The notes under the pieces were generated by a model. It ran no database searches. It saw only the letters and a list, made by a program, of their open reading frames with translations, and was not told the origin of the DNA. A stretch of 64,000 nucleotides of DNA from Gemmata massiliana (GTDB lineage: Bacteria; Planctomycetota; Planctomycetia; Gemmatales; Gemmataceae), in NCBI GenBank assembly GCA_000531095.1, contig HG799468.1:380114-444113 (forward strand), written 5' to 3'. Below are positions 37,395 to 45,808 of this stretch, piece by piece; within the stretch, counting starts at the first letter, position 1, and every line of letters begins with the position of its first letter. Made by a program: the position numbers and the translations under genes.

Positions 37395-39223
37395 CGGCTG
37401 TGTGCGACCGTATATGCCTCTGGTTTTCCGCTCCGGTGGAAGTGTGGTGGTATCGGCCGCTCGCGGGCGTCCTGCTCGTCGCGCTGGCCGCGGGAGTGGT
37501 GATACTCCTCTTGCCCATGCGGGTCAGCGCGCTTACTCGCGCTGAGCGGGCGACGGCGCGCGGCGGGCCGGCGCGGCGAAGCGCGGCCGCGCTGCTGGTC
37601 GCCTCGATAGGGCTTTTCCTGCTAGCCGCCGCCGTCGTCCTCTGCTACAGCCCGCGGCCGCCCCGCGCCCTGGTGTTCCAGTCTTCCCGCGTCACGCCGG
37701 ATGAAGCGTTTTGGGAACATCACTTCCAAAACACTTGCCCCGACCGCGCGAACCTTTCGCGCGTCGACGCCGGGCCGTACGTTCGCAGATGCCTCGCGGC
37801 GGCGGCGGAACAGAAAGGCGCGCGCGACTGGTACGAACCGACGCCCGAGCGCCTCAAGGATCTCCGGCACATCTGCTGGAAGGAACTCACCGCCGACAAT
37901 GCCGAAGACGTGCCCCCGACCGACGGGCTTCCGCGCTGGATCGTTTCGAGTGTCGAGTTGACGGTTGTAATCGGCCTCAGCGCCAGGGATAATGTCCCCT
38001 ACATCGCGGTTCGCGTACCGACCGCGTCCGCCGAATGGGAGCGGGCTAAGCACCTCGTGCCTCCCGCGACCGAACTCCAGATACTTGCCGCCACACCAGC
38101 GGGAACGGTGGCGGTGCGGCGCCTGTTTGACGCCCGGCTCGCCGTCGATGGCAAGACGGTCCAGGTTCGGGCGCTCATCGCAGACCCCACCGCAACGAAC
38201 GTCGAGGCGAAGATCGTTGGTGGCGACGGAGCGGTTTTGGCACCACTCGGCCTCCCCCCGAACACGCCACCGTCCCGCGTTACAGAATTGGTCGGTACGC
38301 TCCCCGGACCGGCGCCGATCGGCTGGTTATACGCGGTTGCCGAGAACGGGGCGTGCAAGACGCTCATCCGCCCAGCAAGCGACGAGCCTCGCCCACTACC
38401 CATCACCGGCGTCGATGCGATCCGACTCACCGATACGCTCAACCGGCTCGCCGCCATCCCCAGCTGGGCCGCGGCGTGGAAGGCCCGCGGTTGGCCGGTG
38501 GTGAAGCCTGAACATCGGCAACCCGCTCCCGGGGAACCGCAGGTCTATGTTTTGCCGAACAAGCTCGGCGTGTTGGTTCTCGCGCCCGGGTTGGACCTCG
38601 GCGTGGTTGAATCGATGGTGCCCGCGCGGGTAACCCCACCTACGGCAACAGTTCCGCTGTTCGCGGCGCGCGCATCGACCGCGCTGAACACAACCGCGGA
38701 CATCGATTCCCTCATGTCAATCGCCGGACGAACCCCGCCCCCCGTCACGCTCCCGCCAACCGCCCCGCACTTCCGCCAGTTGGCCCTGGGTGCGCGAATG
38801 GACGCTCCGCTGGAGCGGGGCCGATTCCTCCCGCCGAATGTCCCGCCGGTCGCGGTCCCCCTCGCCGAACTGGGGGCCAGCGGCGACCGGCCGTTCGTCT
38901 TGCTCCGGCTCGACCCGGACGAACAGCAGCTCCTCCCGCTTACCGGCGGGGCGTGGCCTGAAGAGTGGGATCCGGTCCTCGCGCGGGCATTCGGCGCAAC
39001 CATCGCGTGGGCCGTCTCGCGCGTGTGCGATCCCCCCACGGCCGAACCACTCGAGCCGCCGGACCCGCTTCCACTGCTCACTCAGGACGACCGCAACCGA
39101 CTGGTCGCGACGCGTTACTCTGGTCCAGATACGGTCGCGATCATTGCAGTTTCCGGTCTTGTGTTGCTGGCCACAGGATTCGGGCTTGTGCGCCGAAAGA
39201 AAAGTGCCCGCGCGACCCAATAG
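37391..39223 (+). CDS. Bat-like membrane protein with large exported domain
   Basis: 610 aa from a GTG that overlaps the previous stop (GTGA). Hydrophobic segments near residues 22-42 and 65-85 and a C-terminal helix (about 578-596, followed by RRKK) frame a ~490-residue exported region. The exported part has repeated Pro-rich beta segments and is not matched to a family. The topology resembles the BatA/BatB group of membrane proteins that sit beside MoxR and vWA genes, but no MIDAS motif is present. Translational coupling suggests stoichiometric production with the 1393-aa protein. Confidence 0.6.
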   Translation: MTAVCDRICLWFSAPVEVWWYRPLAGVLLVALAAGVVILLLPMRVSALTRAERATARGGPARRSAAALLVASIGLFLLAAAVVLCYSPRPPRALVFQSSRVTPDEAFWEHHFQNTCPDRANLSRVDAGPYVRRCLAAAAEQKGARDWYEPTPERLKDLRHICWKELTADNAEDVPPTDGLPRWIVSSVELTVVIGLSARDNVPYIAVRVPTASAEWERAKHLVPPATELQILAATPAGTVAVRRLFDARLAVDGKTVQVRALIADPTATNVEAKIVGGDGAVLAPLGLPPNTPPSRVTELVGTLPGPAPIGWLYAVAENGACKTLIRPASDEPRPLPITGVDAIRLTDTLNRLAAIPSWAAAWKARGWPVVKPEHRQPAPGEPQVYVLPNKLGVLVLAPGLDLGVVESMVPARVTPPTATVPLFAARASTALNTTADIDSLMSIAGRTPPPVTLPPTAPHFRQLALGARMDAPLERGRFLPPNVPPVAVPLAELGASGDRPFVLLRLDPDEQQLLPLTGGAWPEEWDPVLARAFGATIAWAVSRVCDPPTAEPLEPPDPLPLLTQDDRNRLVATRYSGPDTVAIIAVSGLVLLATGFGLVRRKKSARATQ

Positions 39224-39280
39224 CTAAAGCAAAGCGCTGTTCTAATCACCACAGCTCGATCCACCGCTGTGGAGATTACC

Positions 39281-41005
39281 ATGCGAACCGCGTTGATAGT
39301 TTTCGCCACGACTCTCGTACCAGGCATCGCCTCCGGCCAACCGGCCCGGCAGGAGCCGCCAGCTGCTCTTGCCCGTAACGCCGCGGCGGACTTCAACGAA
39401 GCCAAACTCCAGACTAAACTCGATCCGACGAAGGCGGTCGGGCTTTGGATCGAGTTCTTCAAGAACCACCCGAAGAGCACACTGATCTCGTACGCCCACC
39501 TCAATTACGCCCTCTGCCTGTACCACACGAACAAGTTCGCCGAAGCCGCGAAGTCCGCTCAGGCGGCGGCCGACGCCCCGGACTTCACGCCCCGCCCCAA
39601 GGCACTGCTGCTGCTGGGCAAGGCGAAGCGGGAACTCAGTCGCGCGAAGCCCACGGACCCTGTCATGGCCGAGGCACTCGCCGCGTTCCTCGAGGCCGAA
39701 AAGGAGGCCGCGGAACCCTTCGAGAAAGGTGGTAAGCCGCGCGACCCGGAGACGGTGGTCGAGGCCGGCTACTCCGCGGCCGAGGCTTTCGCCCTCCAGG
39801 GGAAATTCGCGGAGTCGGAGCAGAAGTTGAAAGTCTGGTTCGAGCGAAACGCGAACCACACCTTGGCAGCCGGTGCCCGTCTCCTGCGGGCCACGACCGC
39901 TCTCAACGCCGGGAACAACAAGGGCGCGGAGCGGGAGGCCGACGCGTTCCTCACAGAGTACTCCACCGACCCCCGCCACGTGGAGGCCATGTTCTACCGC
40001 GGGCTGGCTCGCAGCCGGATCGGCGGAAAGGACGACGATGCCACAAAGGACTTGGACGCTGCGGGCGAAACGGACCACCCACTCCAAGCGGCCGCCTGCT
40101 TCGAGGCGGGCACGGTCTACGAACGGGTGAAGAACCTCCAGAAGGCCGCGGCGGCTTACCGCAAGGTGTCCGCGAGCCGCGGTGGCGAGGCGCTGGCAGT
40201 CGATGCCCTCTGCCGACTCGCGGGCATTCTGGAGGCGAAGGAGTGGCAGAAGGCGATCGACGTGCTGAAAGAGGCTCGCCAGAAGAACCCGACGCCCGCC
40301 CAGGACGAAGTGATCTGCTACCGCCTGGTGCTCTTGTACTGGAAGAACAAGCAGTTCGCCGAGGCCACCAGGGTGGCGGAGGAGCAACTCCGAAAGTACC
40401 CAACCGGGGCGCGGCGCCACGACGCGGCACTGGTGGCTGCGTACTGCTACGAGCAGGCAAAGAACAACGACACGGCTTACAAGATGTGGGGCGAGGTCGG
40501 CACGTCTACCGACGCCACCTTCCGCCTCGCCGCGGCGCTCGGCCAGGGTCACGCCGCACTCGCCCTGGACAAACCGGACGTCGCGGTCAAGCACTTCGGC
40601 GATGCCATCAACTCGAAGGCAGAAGCTGCCCGCAAGGCCGAAGCATTCCTCGGCCGCGGCACTGCACGGATGAAGCAGAAGAACACGCCAGCGGCGAAAG
40701 CCGATTTCGATAAGGCCGTCGCGGATGGTGCGCGTTCGGTCGCGTCGGAAGCCCTTTACAAACTCGCGGAAATCGAACTCGAATCCGGGAAGCTCGACGA
40801 AGCGGCCTCGCTATTCGTCAAATGCGCGGCCCGCGAGGACCCGGTTTGGGCCCCCAGCGCCCTACTCCGAGCCGGGCAAGCGTACGAGGACGCCGGCAAG
40901 CACCCCGACGCCATCAAGTACTACAAGCTGGTGATCCAGACTTACCCCGACTCACCCCAGGCAACGGTGGCGCGTCAGCGATTAATGGCCCTGAAGGCCC
41001 AATAG
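39281..41005 (+). CDS. exported TPR-repeat protein
   Basis: 574 aa. ATG at 39281 with GGAG upstream; signal peptide MRTALIVFATTLVPGIASG. The rest is helical TPR-type repeats throughout, with recurring Ala-rich helix pairs (AHLNYALCLYHTNKFAEAAK, ALFKLAEIELESG-like units, and a final HPDAIKYYKLVIQTYPDSPQ unit). About ten to twelve repeats can be counted by eye. YbgF/BamD-like TPR proteins serve as periplasmic adapters; here it sits directly before the ExbB/ExbD-like pair, which parallels tol-pal and Bat operons where a TPR protein (BatE/YbgF) accompanies an energised membrane complex. Confidence 0.8.
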   Translation: MRTALIVFATTLVPGIASGQPARQEPPAALARNAAADFNEAKLQTKLDPTKAVGLWIEFFKNHPKSTLISYAHLNYALCLYHTNKFAEAAKSAQAAADAPDFTPRPKALLLLGKAKRELSRAKPTDPVMAEALAAFLEAEKEAAEPFEKGGKPRDPETVVEAGYSAAEAFALQGKFAESEQKLKVWFERNANHTLAAGARLLRATTALNAGNNKGAEREADAFLTEYSTDPRHVEAMFYRGLARSRIGGKDDDATKDLDAAGETDHPLQAAACFEAGTVYERVKNLQKAAAAYRKVSASRGGEALAVDALCRLAGILEAKEWQKAIDVLKEARQKNPTPAQDEVICYRLVLLYWKNKQFAEATRVAEEQLRKYPTGARRHDAALVAAYCYEQAKNNDTAYKMWGEVGTSTDATFRLAAALGQGHAALALDKPDVAVKHFGDAINSKAEAARKAEAFLGRGTARMKQKNTPAAKADFDKAVADGARSVASEALYKLAEIELESGKLDEAASLFVKCAAREDPVWAPSALLRAGQAYEDAGKHPDAIKYYKLVIQTYPDSPQATVARQRLMALKAQ

Positions 41006-41075
41006 GTACTGGATTGCCCGATTATGCTGGTCCGACCGACCCGCGTTCCACGGGTCTCCATCTGGGAGAGACTTC

Positions 41076-41990
41076 ATGAACTTACTATTCGCCAGCGACG
41101 CCCTTTCACAGGAATCGGCGCTGATGGCCCTGCTCCGGGCGACGGCGGACGCGAGGATGGCTCTGGTTCCGCTCGTTCTCGCGACGGCGGCGCTGATTCT
41201 GGTCGTCCGCTACCGCACCCGGGCTTTGGACCTCGATAAGGTCTTTCCGCGCGAGTTCGTTGATGAGATCAAGTTCGGCGCCGTGAAAGACTACCAGCCC
41301 GCGCGGCTGGAATCGCGGTGCCAGGCATTCGATGGCGAATCGCTGCTCGTCGCCCCGGTTCGCGCACTCATCGCGACCGCGGGGCGCGGGTACGTCGCCT
41401 GCCGGAACGCCGTCGATCACGCGATCGACCTGGAAATCGCCAAACTTCAGCGACTGAACGCCCCGGTCGAGGTCATTTACGCCGGTTCAACCCTCCTTGG
41501 GTTACTCGGCAGCGCGCTCGGGCTTGTGATAGCGTTTCGCAAACTGGCCCTCGCCACGAACTTCGACACGGTCCAATCCACGCTGAACGCGACCGTCGCG
41601 GCGGCACTCACTGCAACCGCGCTGAGCATCCTCCTGGCACTCGTGGCGCTCGCCGTCAGTCGCCTCTTTCTGAACGATCGCGTTGAGCAGATCCGCCTGC
41701 GACTGGCCAGCGACCTTGAGCCGTTGTTGCTGTTCGTTTCGGACCGCACGCCCGTGATTGCGCCGGCGGCGGAATCCACCGAGTCGCCAAAACCGACCGA
41801 ACCCGCCACGGCGTCTCGCGACGAACGGGATGTCGATTTACTGCTGATGCTGAACCTTCTCCTGTTCCTCGGCAGCGGCACGCCCGCGAGTCCGACTCCC
41901 GCCAATATTCCCAGCGAGGCGAAGCTAGCCGAGGCGCCCCCGGCGGTTCGGAACGGGAAGCACCCGCGCCCGGCAGCGGTTGGATCGTAA
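41076..41990 (+). CDS. MotA/TolQ/ExbB-like proton channel family protein
   Basis: 304 aa with three membrane helices (about 28-47, 128-151, 167-194), the topology of ExbB/TolQ. The core segment STLLGLLGSALGLVIAFRKL and the third helix AAALTATALSILLALVALAV match the MotA_ExbB domain pattern (gatLlGLlGTv...l.taL.aTa.Gl). In the family, such proteins use ion flow to drive a periplasmic partner. A ~110-residue C-terminal tail, Pro/Glu-rich, is an addition. SD GGAGAG precedes the ATG. An ExbD-like gene follows after 56 nt, so the two probably form a complex. Confidence 0.78.
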   Translation: MNLLFASDALSQESALMALLRATADARMALVPLVLATAALILVVRYRTRALDLDKVFPREFVDEIKFGAVKDYQPARLESRCQAFDGESLLVAPVRALIATAGRGYVACRNAVDHAIDLEIAKLQRLNAPVEVIYAGSTLLGLLGSALGLVIAFRKLALATNFDTVQSTLNATVAAALTATALSILLALVALAVSRLFLNDRVEQIRLRLASDLEPLLLFVSDRTPVIAPAAESTESPKPTEPATASRDERDVDLLLMLNLLLFLGSGTPASPTPANIPSEAKLAEAPPAVRNGKHPRPAAVGS

Positions 41991-42046
41991 GCGCCAACGA
42001 ACCACAGTCGCACAACACACCATCAGTCAAATAGCGGAGATCACCG

Positions 42047-42466
42047 GTGACAAATAACCGCTACGCACGCTCCAAGTCGGTCAGCGAACTTCCGAACGTC
42101 GTGCCGTGGGTTGAAACGCTGCTCATCCTGCTTTTCGTGACGCTGAGTTCCCAGGCGGGGACGATTTACCGGCTCAGTGCTCCGCTGATCGAGACCGATG
42201 GCAGCGAGAAGGTCACTTCGGGGAACGGCCCTCGCCCGTTCCAGGTTGAGATCACCGCCGCCGGGGAGGTTCAAGTCGGCAAGGCGCCGATCACGGAGGA
42301 CAAACTGAAAGAGCGCCTGGCCGGGCTCGCGCTGGGAACTCCGGTAGTCGTGTCACCGGCCCCGACGACTCACTCCGAGGTCACCGTGAAGGTTCTCGGC
42401 CTGTGCAAGAAAGCCGGTCGCACGGCTTCGCTGCACGTTCGCGAATCGAAAGGCGGCGCCCAATGA
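42047..42466 (+). CDS. ExbD/TolR-like protein
   Basis: 139 aa from a GTG start (GGAGA upstream). A short cytoplasmic N-terminus leads to one membrane helix (VPWVETLLILLFVTLSSQAG), then a periplasmic domain FQVEITAAGEVQVGKAPITE... with L.ERLAGL and a VVVSPAPTTHSEVTVKVLGL helix-strand, which is the ExbD/TolR fold order. The usual helix Asp is replaced by Glu (VETLL), which could still carry the proton. It partners with the ExbB-like gene upstream and overlaps the vWA gene by ATGA. Confidence 0.72.
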   Translation: MTNNRYARSKSVSELPNVVPWVETLLILLFVTLSSQAGTIYRLSAPLIETDGSEKVTSGNGPRPFQVEITAAGEVQVGKAPITEDKLKERLAGLALGTPVVVSPAPTTHSEVTVKVLGLCKKAGRTASLHVRESKGGAQ

Positions 42467-43512
42467 TGATCGCGATTCCGTGCTTGGGACTGGCCATCCT
42501 CGCCGGCGTGTCGGCACGGACCCGCCGGTCTTCTGTCCGCACTTACCTCAGCCTGGTACTGTTGCAGTTCGGCCTACTCGCGCTGGCCGGTACGTTCGGC
42601 CCGGTGCTCGATCCGACGCCGAGCAAGGCGGTCACGGTTGAGGCACCCACGTCGAGCGTAGTCGCCCCGAAGAACGAAGACCAGAATCGCCCATCGAGCG
42701 GGCGTCGGGATGGCGTCGTCAGCATCGCCCGGCAACTTGACGGCGAGTTGCCAAAGGCGAGCCAAAAAGCGCTGTTCCCAATCGCCGTGCCCGCGGCGGC
42801 GTCGCCGCTGATCCCCGTCGGCCCGGACGTTGGGAACAAGGTCGGGTTGATCGACCCGGTTGCCCCTGTCACCCCGGCCGACCCTGGCGCGGCCGGAACC
42901 CAGGGTCCGCTGAAGATAGCACCGGCGCCGCTGACGCAGCCCGGCATCTCAACGACCGCGGCCATCCCGTTACCGGGGTTCGGCAACAACAAGTCATTGT
43001 TCAACCCACCCAGCACAGACCGGGTGGTGTTCGTCCTCGACGTATCCGGGTCGATGCGCGGCCCACGCTACGACCGGGTTAAGGCCGAGATGCGCACGAT
43101 TCTCACCGGACTCGAAGACGGCATCCAGTTCCAGGTGTTCGTCTTCGATACCAACGTGCGGGGCTACATCGGGTCCAGCAAGGGGCAAAAACCGGCCTTC
43201 ATCCACAAGACGGATGAGGCCGTGAAGGACGCTCTGAAGCAGATTGATGCGATCGGCCCCGATGGTGGAACGAATCCCCAGCCCGCGATCCTCCAGGCGT
43301 TGGCCCTCAACCCGGTTGAAGTGTTCTTGCTATCGGATGGGGAATTCTCAATCGACATGGACAAGTTGAAGGAGGCGAACACGAAGAACGCGCCGATCCA
43401 CGGCACACTGATCGGGGACCACCCGACCGCGCCCAAGACGAGCAAGATTTTCGAGATCGCGGGGACGTTCCACGGCCTTTTCAACTACTGCCAAATCTCG
43501 GAGAAGCCATGA
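42463..43512 (+). CDS. membrane-anchored von Willebrand factor A (vWA) protein with intact MIDAS
   Basis: 349 aa. N-terminal hydrophobic segments (about 3-15 and 28-45) are followed by a Pro-rich spacer (50-180) and a vWA domain. The metal-ion-dependent adhesion site is complete: D193-V-S195-G-S197 in VFVLDVSGSMRG, T270 in PDGGTNPQPA, and D292 in FLLSDGEF. vWA domains with MIDAS bind ligands through Mg2+ and are classic partners of MoxR ATPases, which is encouraging given the ATPase 11 kb upstream in the same run. The ATG overlaps the ExbD-like stop, and the stop overlaps the next ATG, so three genes are coupled. Confidence 0.85.
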   Translation: MMIAIPCLGLAILAGVSARTRRSSVRTYLSLVLLQFGLLALAGTFGPVLDPTPSKAVTVEAPTSSVVAPKNEDQNRPSSGRRDGVVSIARQLDGELPKASQKALFPIAVPAAASPLIPVGPDVGNKVGLIDPVAPVTPADPGAAGTQGPLKIAPAPLTQPGISTTAAIPLPGFGNNKSLFNPPSTDRVVFVLDVSGSMRGPRYDRVKAEMRTILTGLEDGIQFQVFVFDTNVRGYIGSSKGQKPAFIHKTDEAVKDALKQIDAIGPDGGTNPQPAILQALALNPVEVFLLSDGEFSIDMDKLKEANTKNAPIHGTLIGDHPTAPKTSKIFEIAGTFHGLFNYCQISEKP

Positions 43513-44219
43513 ACCGAATCATCCTGACAATCGCGGTCGCGGTCGCCTCATGTGGTCCGCTCATCGCGCAAGAGGCGAAGGAGGTGAAGATCAATTTCGG
43601 CGGCGCAAACGGCGCCCCGCAGCGAACCAGCGGCGACGACAAGTCGCTCGACGGCCTCACCCCGCTCAAGGACGGGACGGGTCCAGTGTTCACGCTCGGG
43701 CCGGGCGACCTCATCACCCTCGACGTCAACGGACCCCGCAAGCGCTTCCGCGGGAAAAACCTGGACGCAATCATCGATTCCGAACGGGAGTACAAGGAGA
43801 AAAAGAAGATCTTGTTCTTCTCGAAGACGATCATCAAGCACGAGCCGAAGGAAGATCCGTTCCGCGACGCGCCGGATCTCCAGATAGGTCAAGAGATCCA
43901 GGTGTACCTCGTCCTGAAGCCCCTCGACGGCGGCATGACAAAGGAACTCGTTCTTCCCAAGGACAAGTCGGTCAGTTACCGGCTCGGCAAGGATGGGCTT
44001 GTCTCCGCGGACGTGTCCGTCAAGTTAGTCGTCGATCCCGACAGCGTGGCCTGGAAGGATCGCAAACCGAACCCGAAGGAAGAACAATCGCTGGAGAATC
44101 GGCGGAAGGAAATCTCGAACATGCCGGATCGAAAAAAAGTGACTGCTCGCAAGGACGTGGTCGTGAAGAAGGGAGATGTTGGTACCCTGGAACTCAAGTT
44201 GACTGCGAGAAGAGATTGA
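43509..44219 (+). CDS. secreted protein of unknown family, 236 aa
   Basis: Signal peptide of about 20 residues (ends GPLIAQ), then a charged Lys/Asp-rich mature protein with beta-type segments (FTLGPGDLITLDVNGPRKRF, QEIQVYLVLKPLDGG, SADVSVKLVVDPDS, and the Lys/Glu-rich C-terminus). No catalytic motif, repeat or membrane anchor is apparent. It is coupled to the vWA gene by ATGA overlap, so it is a likely ligand or component of the same exported complex. I do not recognise a family. Confidence 0.7.
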   Translation: MNRIILTIAVAVASCGPLIAQEAKEVKINFGGANGAPQRTSGDDKSLDGLTPLKDGTGPVFTLGPGDLITLDVNGPRKRFRGKNLDAIIDSEREYKEKKKILFFSKTIIKHEPKEDPFRDAPDLQIGQEIQVYLVLKPLDGGMTKELVLPKDKSVSYRLGKDGLVSADVSVKLVVDPDSVAWKDRKPNPKEEQSLENRRKEISNMPDRKKVTARKDVVVKKGDVGTLELKLTARRD

Positions 44220-44385
44220 GGCCGGCCCTGAATCTGGGGAACACAGTTACGTGGTCGTTATGTGAAAAACGCATGAAGCTGCGCAAGAGGGGTATCCCAG
44301 AGCGAATAATCATTAGTGCCGTGCCAAGTGGAATCTCCCTTATTGCCGGCACCCACAGGCCCCCTCGCCCTGCGGAGAGCCCCCC

Positions 44386-45141
44386 GTGCAGGACTACCTC
44401 GAAGCGTTGCTCCCTCGCGTTCCCGCTTTGTTGGAGTGTATTGATAACTGGACCGAGCTGAACCCCCGGAACCCGAAGCGGCCTGCCATCGCCCAGTATT
44501 TCAAGATGTGGTTGAACCGCGTCCACATCCCGCACTGTTTTCTGAGTGTGCCGAGCATCCGAGATAACCCGGATTTCCTGCTCCCGAAAGATCGGGCCGT
44601 GCTGGAGGGCTACATTAACGAACTGGAAGGCCTCGCGGAATTCTACCGGCGCGCGTGGATCACAGCCACTTGTGCCGCCGAAGGCTTCGCCGCCGAGCCG
44701 GACCTGCAACCCAGGATCGCGCTCACCCGCTGCGCGCCCCTACCGGGCCCGCGCTTGTCTGCAGACACGGAGCCGAAAACGTTCTTCGCCTCGCTCCGCG
44801 ATCAACTCGGCAAGGTGCGCGATCGGGTCTGCGAGATGAACGAGGCGCGCGACGAGAAATTGTCCTCGAAGAACCCGGCGATCCGGGCCGACGCGATGGG
44901 CCTGTACCTGCCCGCGACGTACAGCTCGTTCTTCCGCTGGGGGGAGAATGGGAGCCAGAAGCTACTCCAAGCGTTTTATTTTGCGGTGTACGGCCTTCCC
45001 GTGCTGCGAGGAACGGTCGGCAGCGACCAGTTGAAGTTTAGTGAGGAGTGCCTCGTCCCGCACTTCGAGGAAGAGCAGTACCCCATGAACCTGCGCGAGC
45101 GGCTTTCAACCACTGATGCCGCTCGACCATTCGTGACGTGA
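44386..45141 (+). CDS. hypothetical cytosolic protein, 251 aa
   Basis: GTG start with GGAGAG about 10 nt upstream. The product is soluble and mainly helical (DYLEALLPRVPALLECIDNW, FKMWLNRVHIPHCFLSVPS, LLQAFYFAVYGLPVLRGTVG), with no known motif and no signal peptide. A 166-nt gap precedes it, so it may begin a sub-operon with the broken gene and the kinase that follow by 3 and 17 nt. That tight spacing suggests function together with the kinase. No family recognised. Confidence 0.65.
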   Translation: MQDYLEALLPRVPALLECIDNWTELNPRNPKRPAIAQYFKMWLNRVHIPHCFLSVPSIRDNPDFLLPKDRAVLEGYINELEGLAEFYRRAWITATCAAEGFAAEPDLQPRIALTRCAPLPGPRLSADTEPKTFFASLRDQLGKVRDRVCEMNEARDEKLSSKNPAIRADAMGLYLPATYSSFFRWGENGSQKLLQAFYFAVYGLPVLRGTVGSDQLKFSEECLVPHFEEEQYPMNLRERLSTTDAARPFVT

Positions 45142-45144
45142 CTT

Positions 45145-45791
45145 ATGCCAGACGCCGAACCCGCTCCCGACGACTCGCTCCGACAACTGGTTGGAGCGTG
45201 GCACTCAGTCCTGCCGCCTAACGCGGGCAAGCAACCACCAGTTGGGCGGCCCGTGAAGCCCGACGAGGTCCGGGACCGGCTCAGAGCCAAATTCGGCTGG
45301 GGAGAGGCCTCCGCCGAGCATGACGCCCCGTCTACATCACAAGATGCTGACAGCACGCTGGTGGGTATCCTCACCGACTGGGGGCTCACCGACCCGACGC
45401 ACCCGGGGTACATAACTTCGTATAGCATACATTATACGAAGTTATACGACTCTCGACGCGCTGGCCGTTCACCCGCCCGACCACCTTGCTGCTGCGCGCG
45501 GCCGAAGCGGTGCGCCGATGGTGGCTGGGCCGCGCGGAAGTCGCGCCCGCTCCGGCAACCGCCGCGACGACCGCGACAACCGTCGGGTCGTGTGCCTGGA
45601 CCGCAGTTGCCGTGCCAACCGTCGCGGCCTTCGATGACCAGCGGTGGGAGGAGTGCCGCCAGGCGGATCAGGAATTCTATCGCATCGCCCTCCTAGTGTT
45701 CGCCGGCCGGACGCGGGACGAAATCACTACCGCGCTTGAGCTCCCGCCCGAGCGGGTGGAGGCGACCGTCACCGCCCTCACCGCAGCCTGA
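45145..45791 (+). CDS. hypothetical gene interrupted by a 38-nt loxP/454-linker insertion
   Basis: The 5' part (45145-45411, 89 codons) reads in one frame to ...PTHPGY. A loxP sequence with a 4-nt linker flank (45412-45449) follows; coding then resumes two frames away at 45450 (LSTRWPFTRPTTLLLRAAE...) and ends at 45791. Removing the 38 nt joins both parts in frame to a 202-aa protein. The C-terminal ~50 residues (FDDQRWEECRQADQEFYRIA, DEITTALELPPERVEATVTA) look like a helical or helix-turn-helix domain. Read through, the linker gives the meaningless peptide TSYSIHYTKLYD. It sits between an unknown gene and the WD40 kinase, and its function is unknown. Confidence 0.75.
45412..45449. other. loxP site / 454 mate-pair linker remnant
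   Basis: Exact wild-type loxP: arm ATAACTTCGTATA (45412-45424), spacer GCATACAT (45425-45432), inverted arm TATACGAAGTTAT (45433-45445), then ACGA (45446-45449). The extra ACGA is the outer flank of the Roche 454 paired-end circularisation linker as I remember it. loxP belongs to phage P1 and is not expected in a planctomycete chromosome. Best read as uncleaned library adaptor left in the assembly. Confidence 0.95.
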
Positions 45792-45808
45792 CGCGGCGGA
45801 GCCCACCA

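Noticed and set aside
45412..45445. loxP as a native phage P1-type recombination site
   Set aside because: There is no cre, no P1-like genes, and the site interrupts a gene whose frame is restored by removing it together with a 454-linker flank. A library artefact is far simpler.
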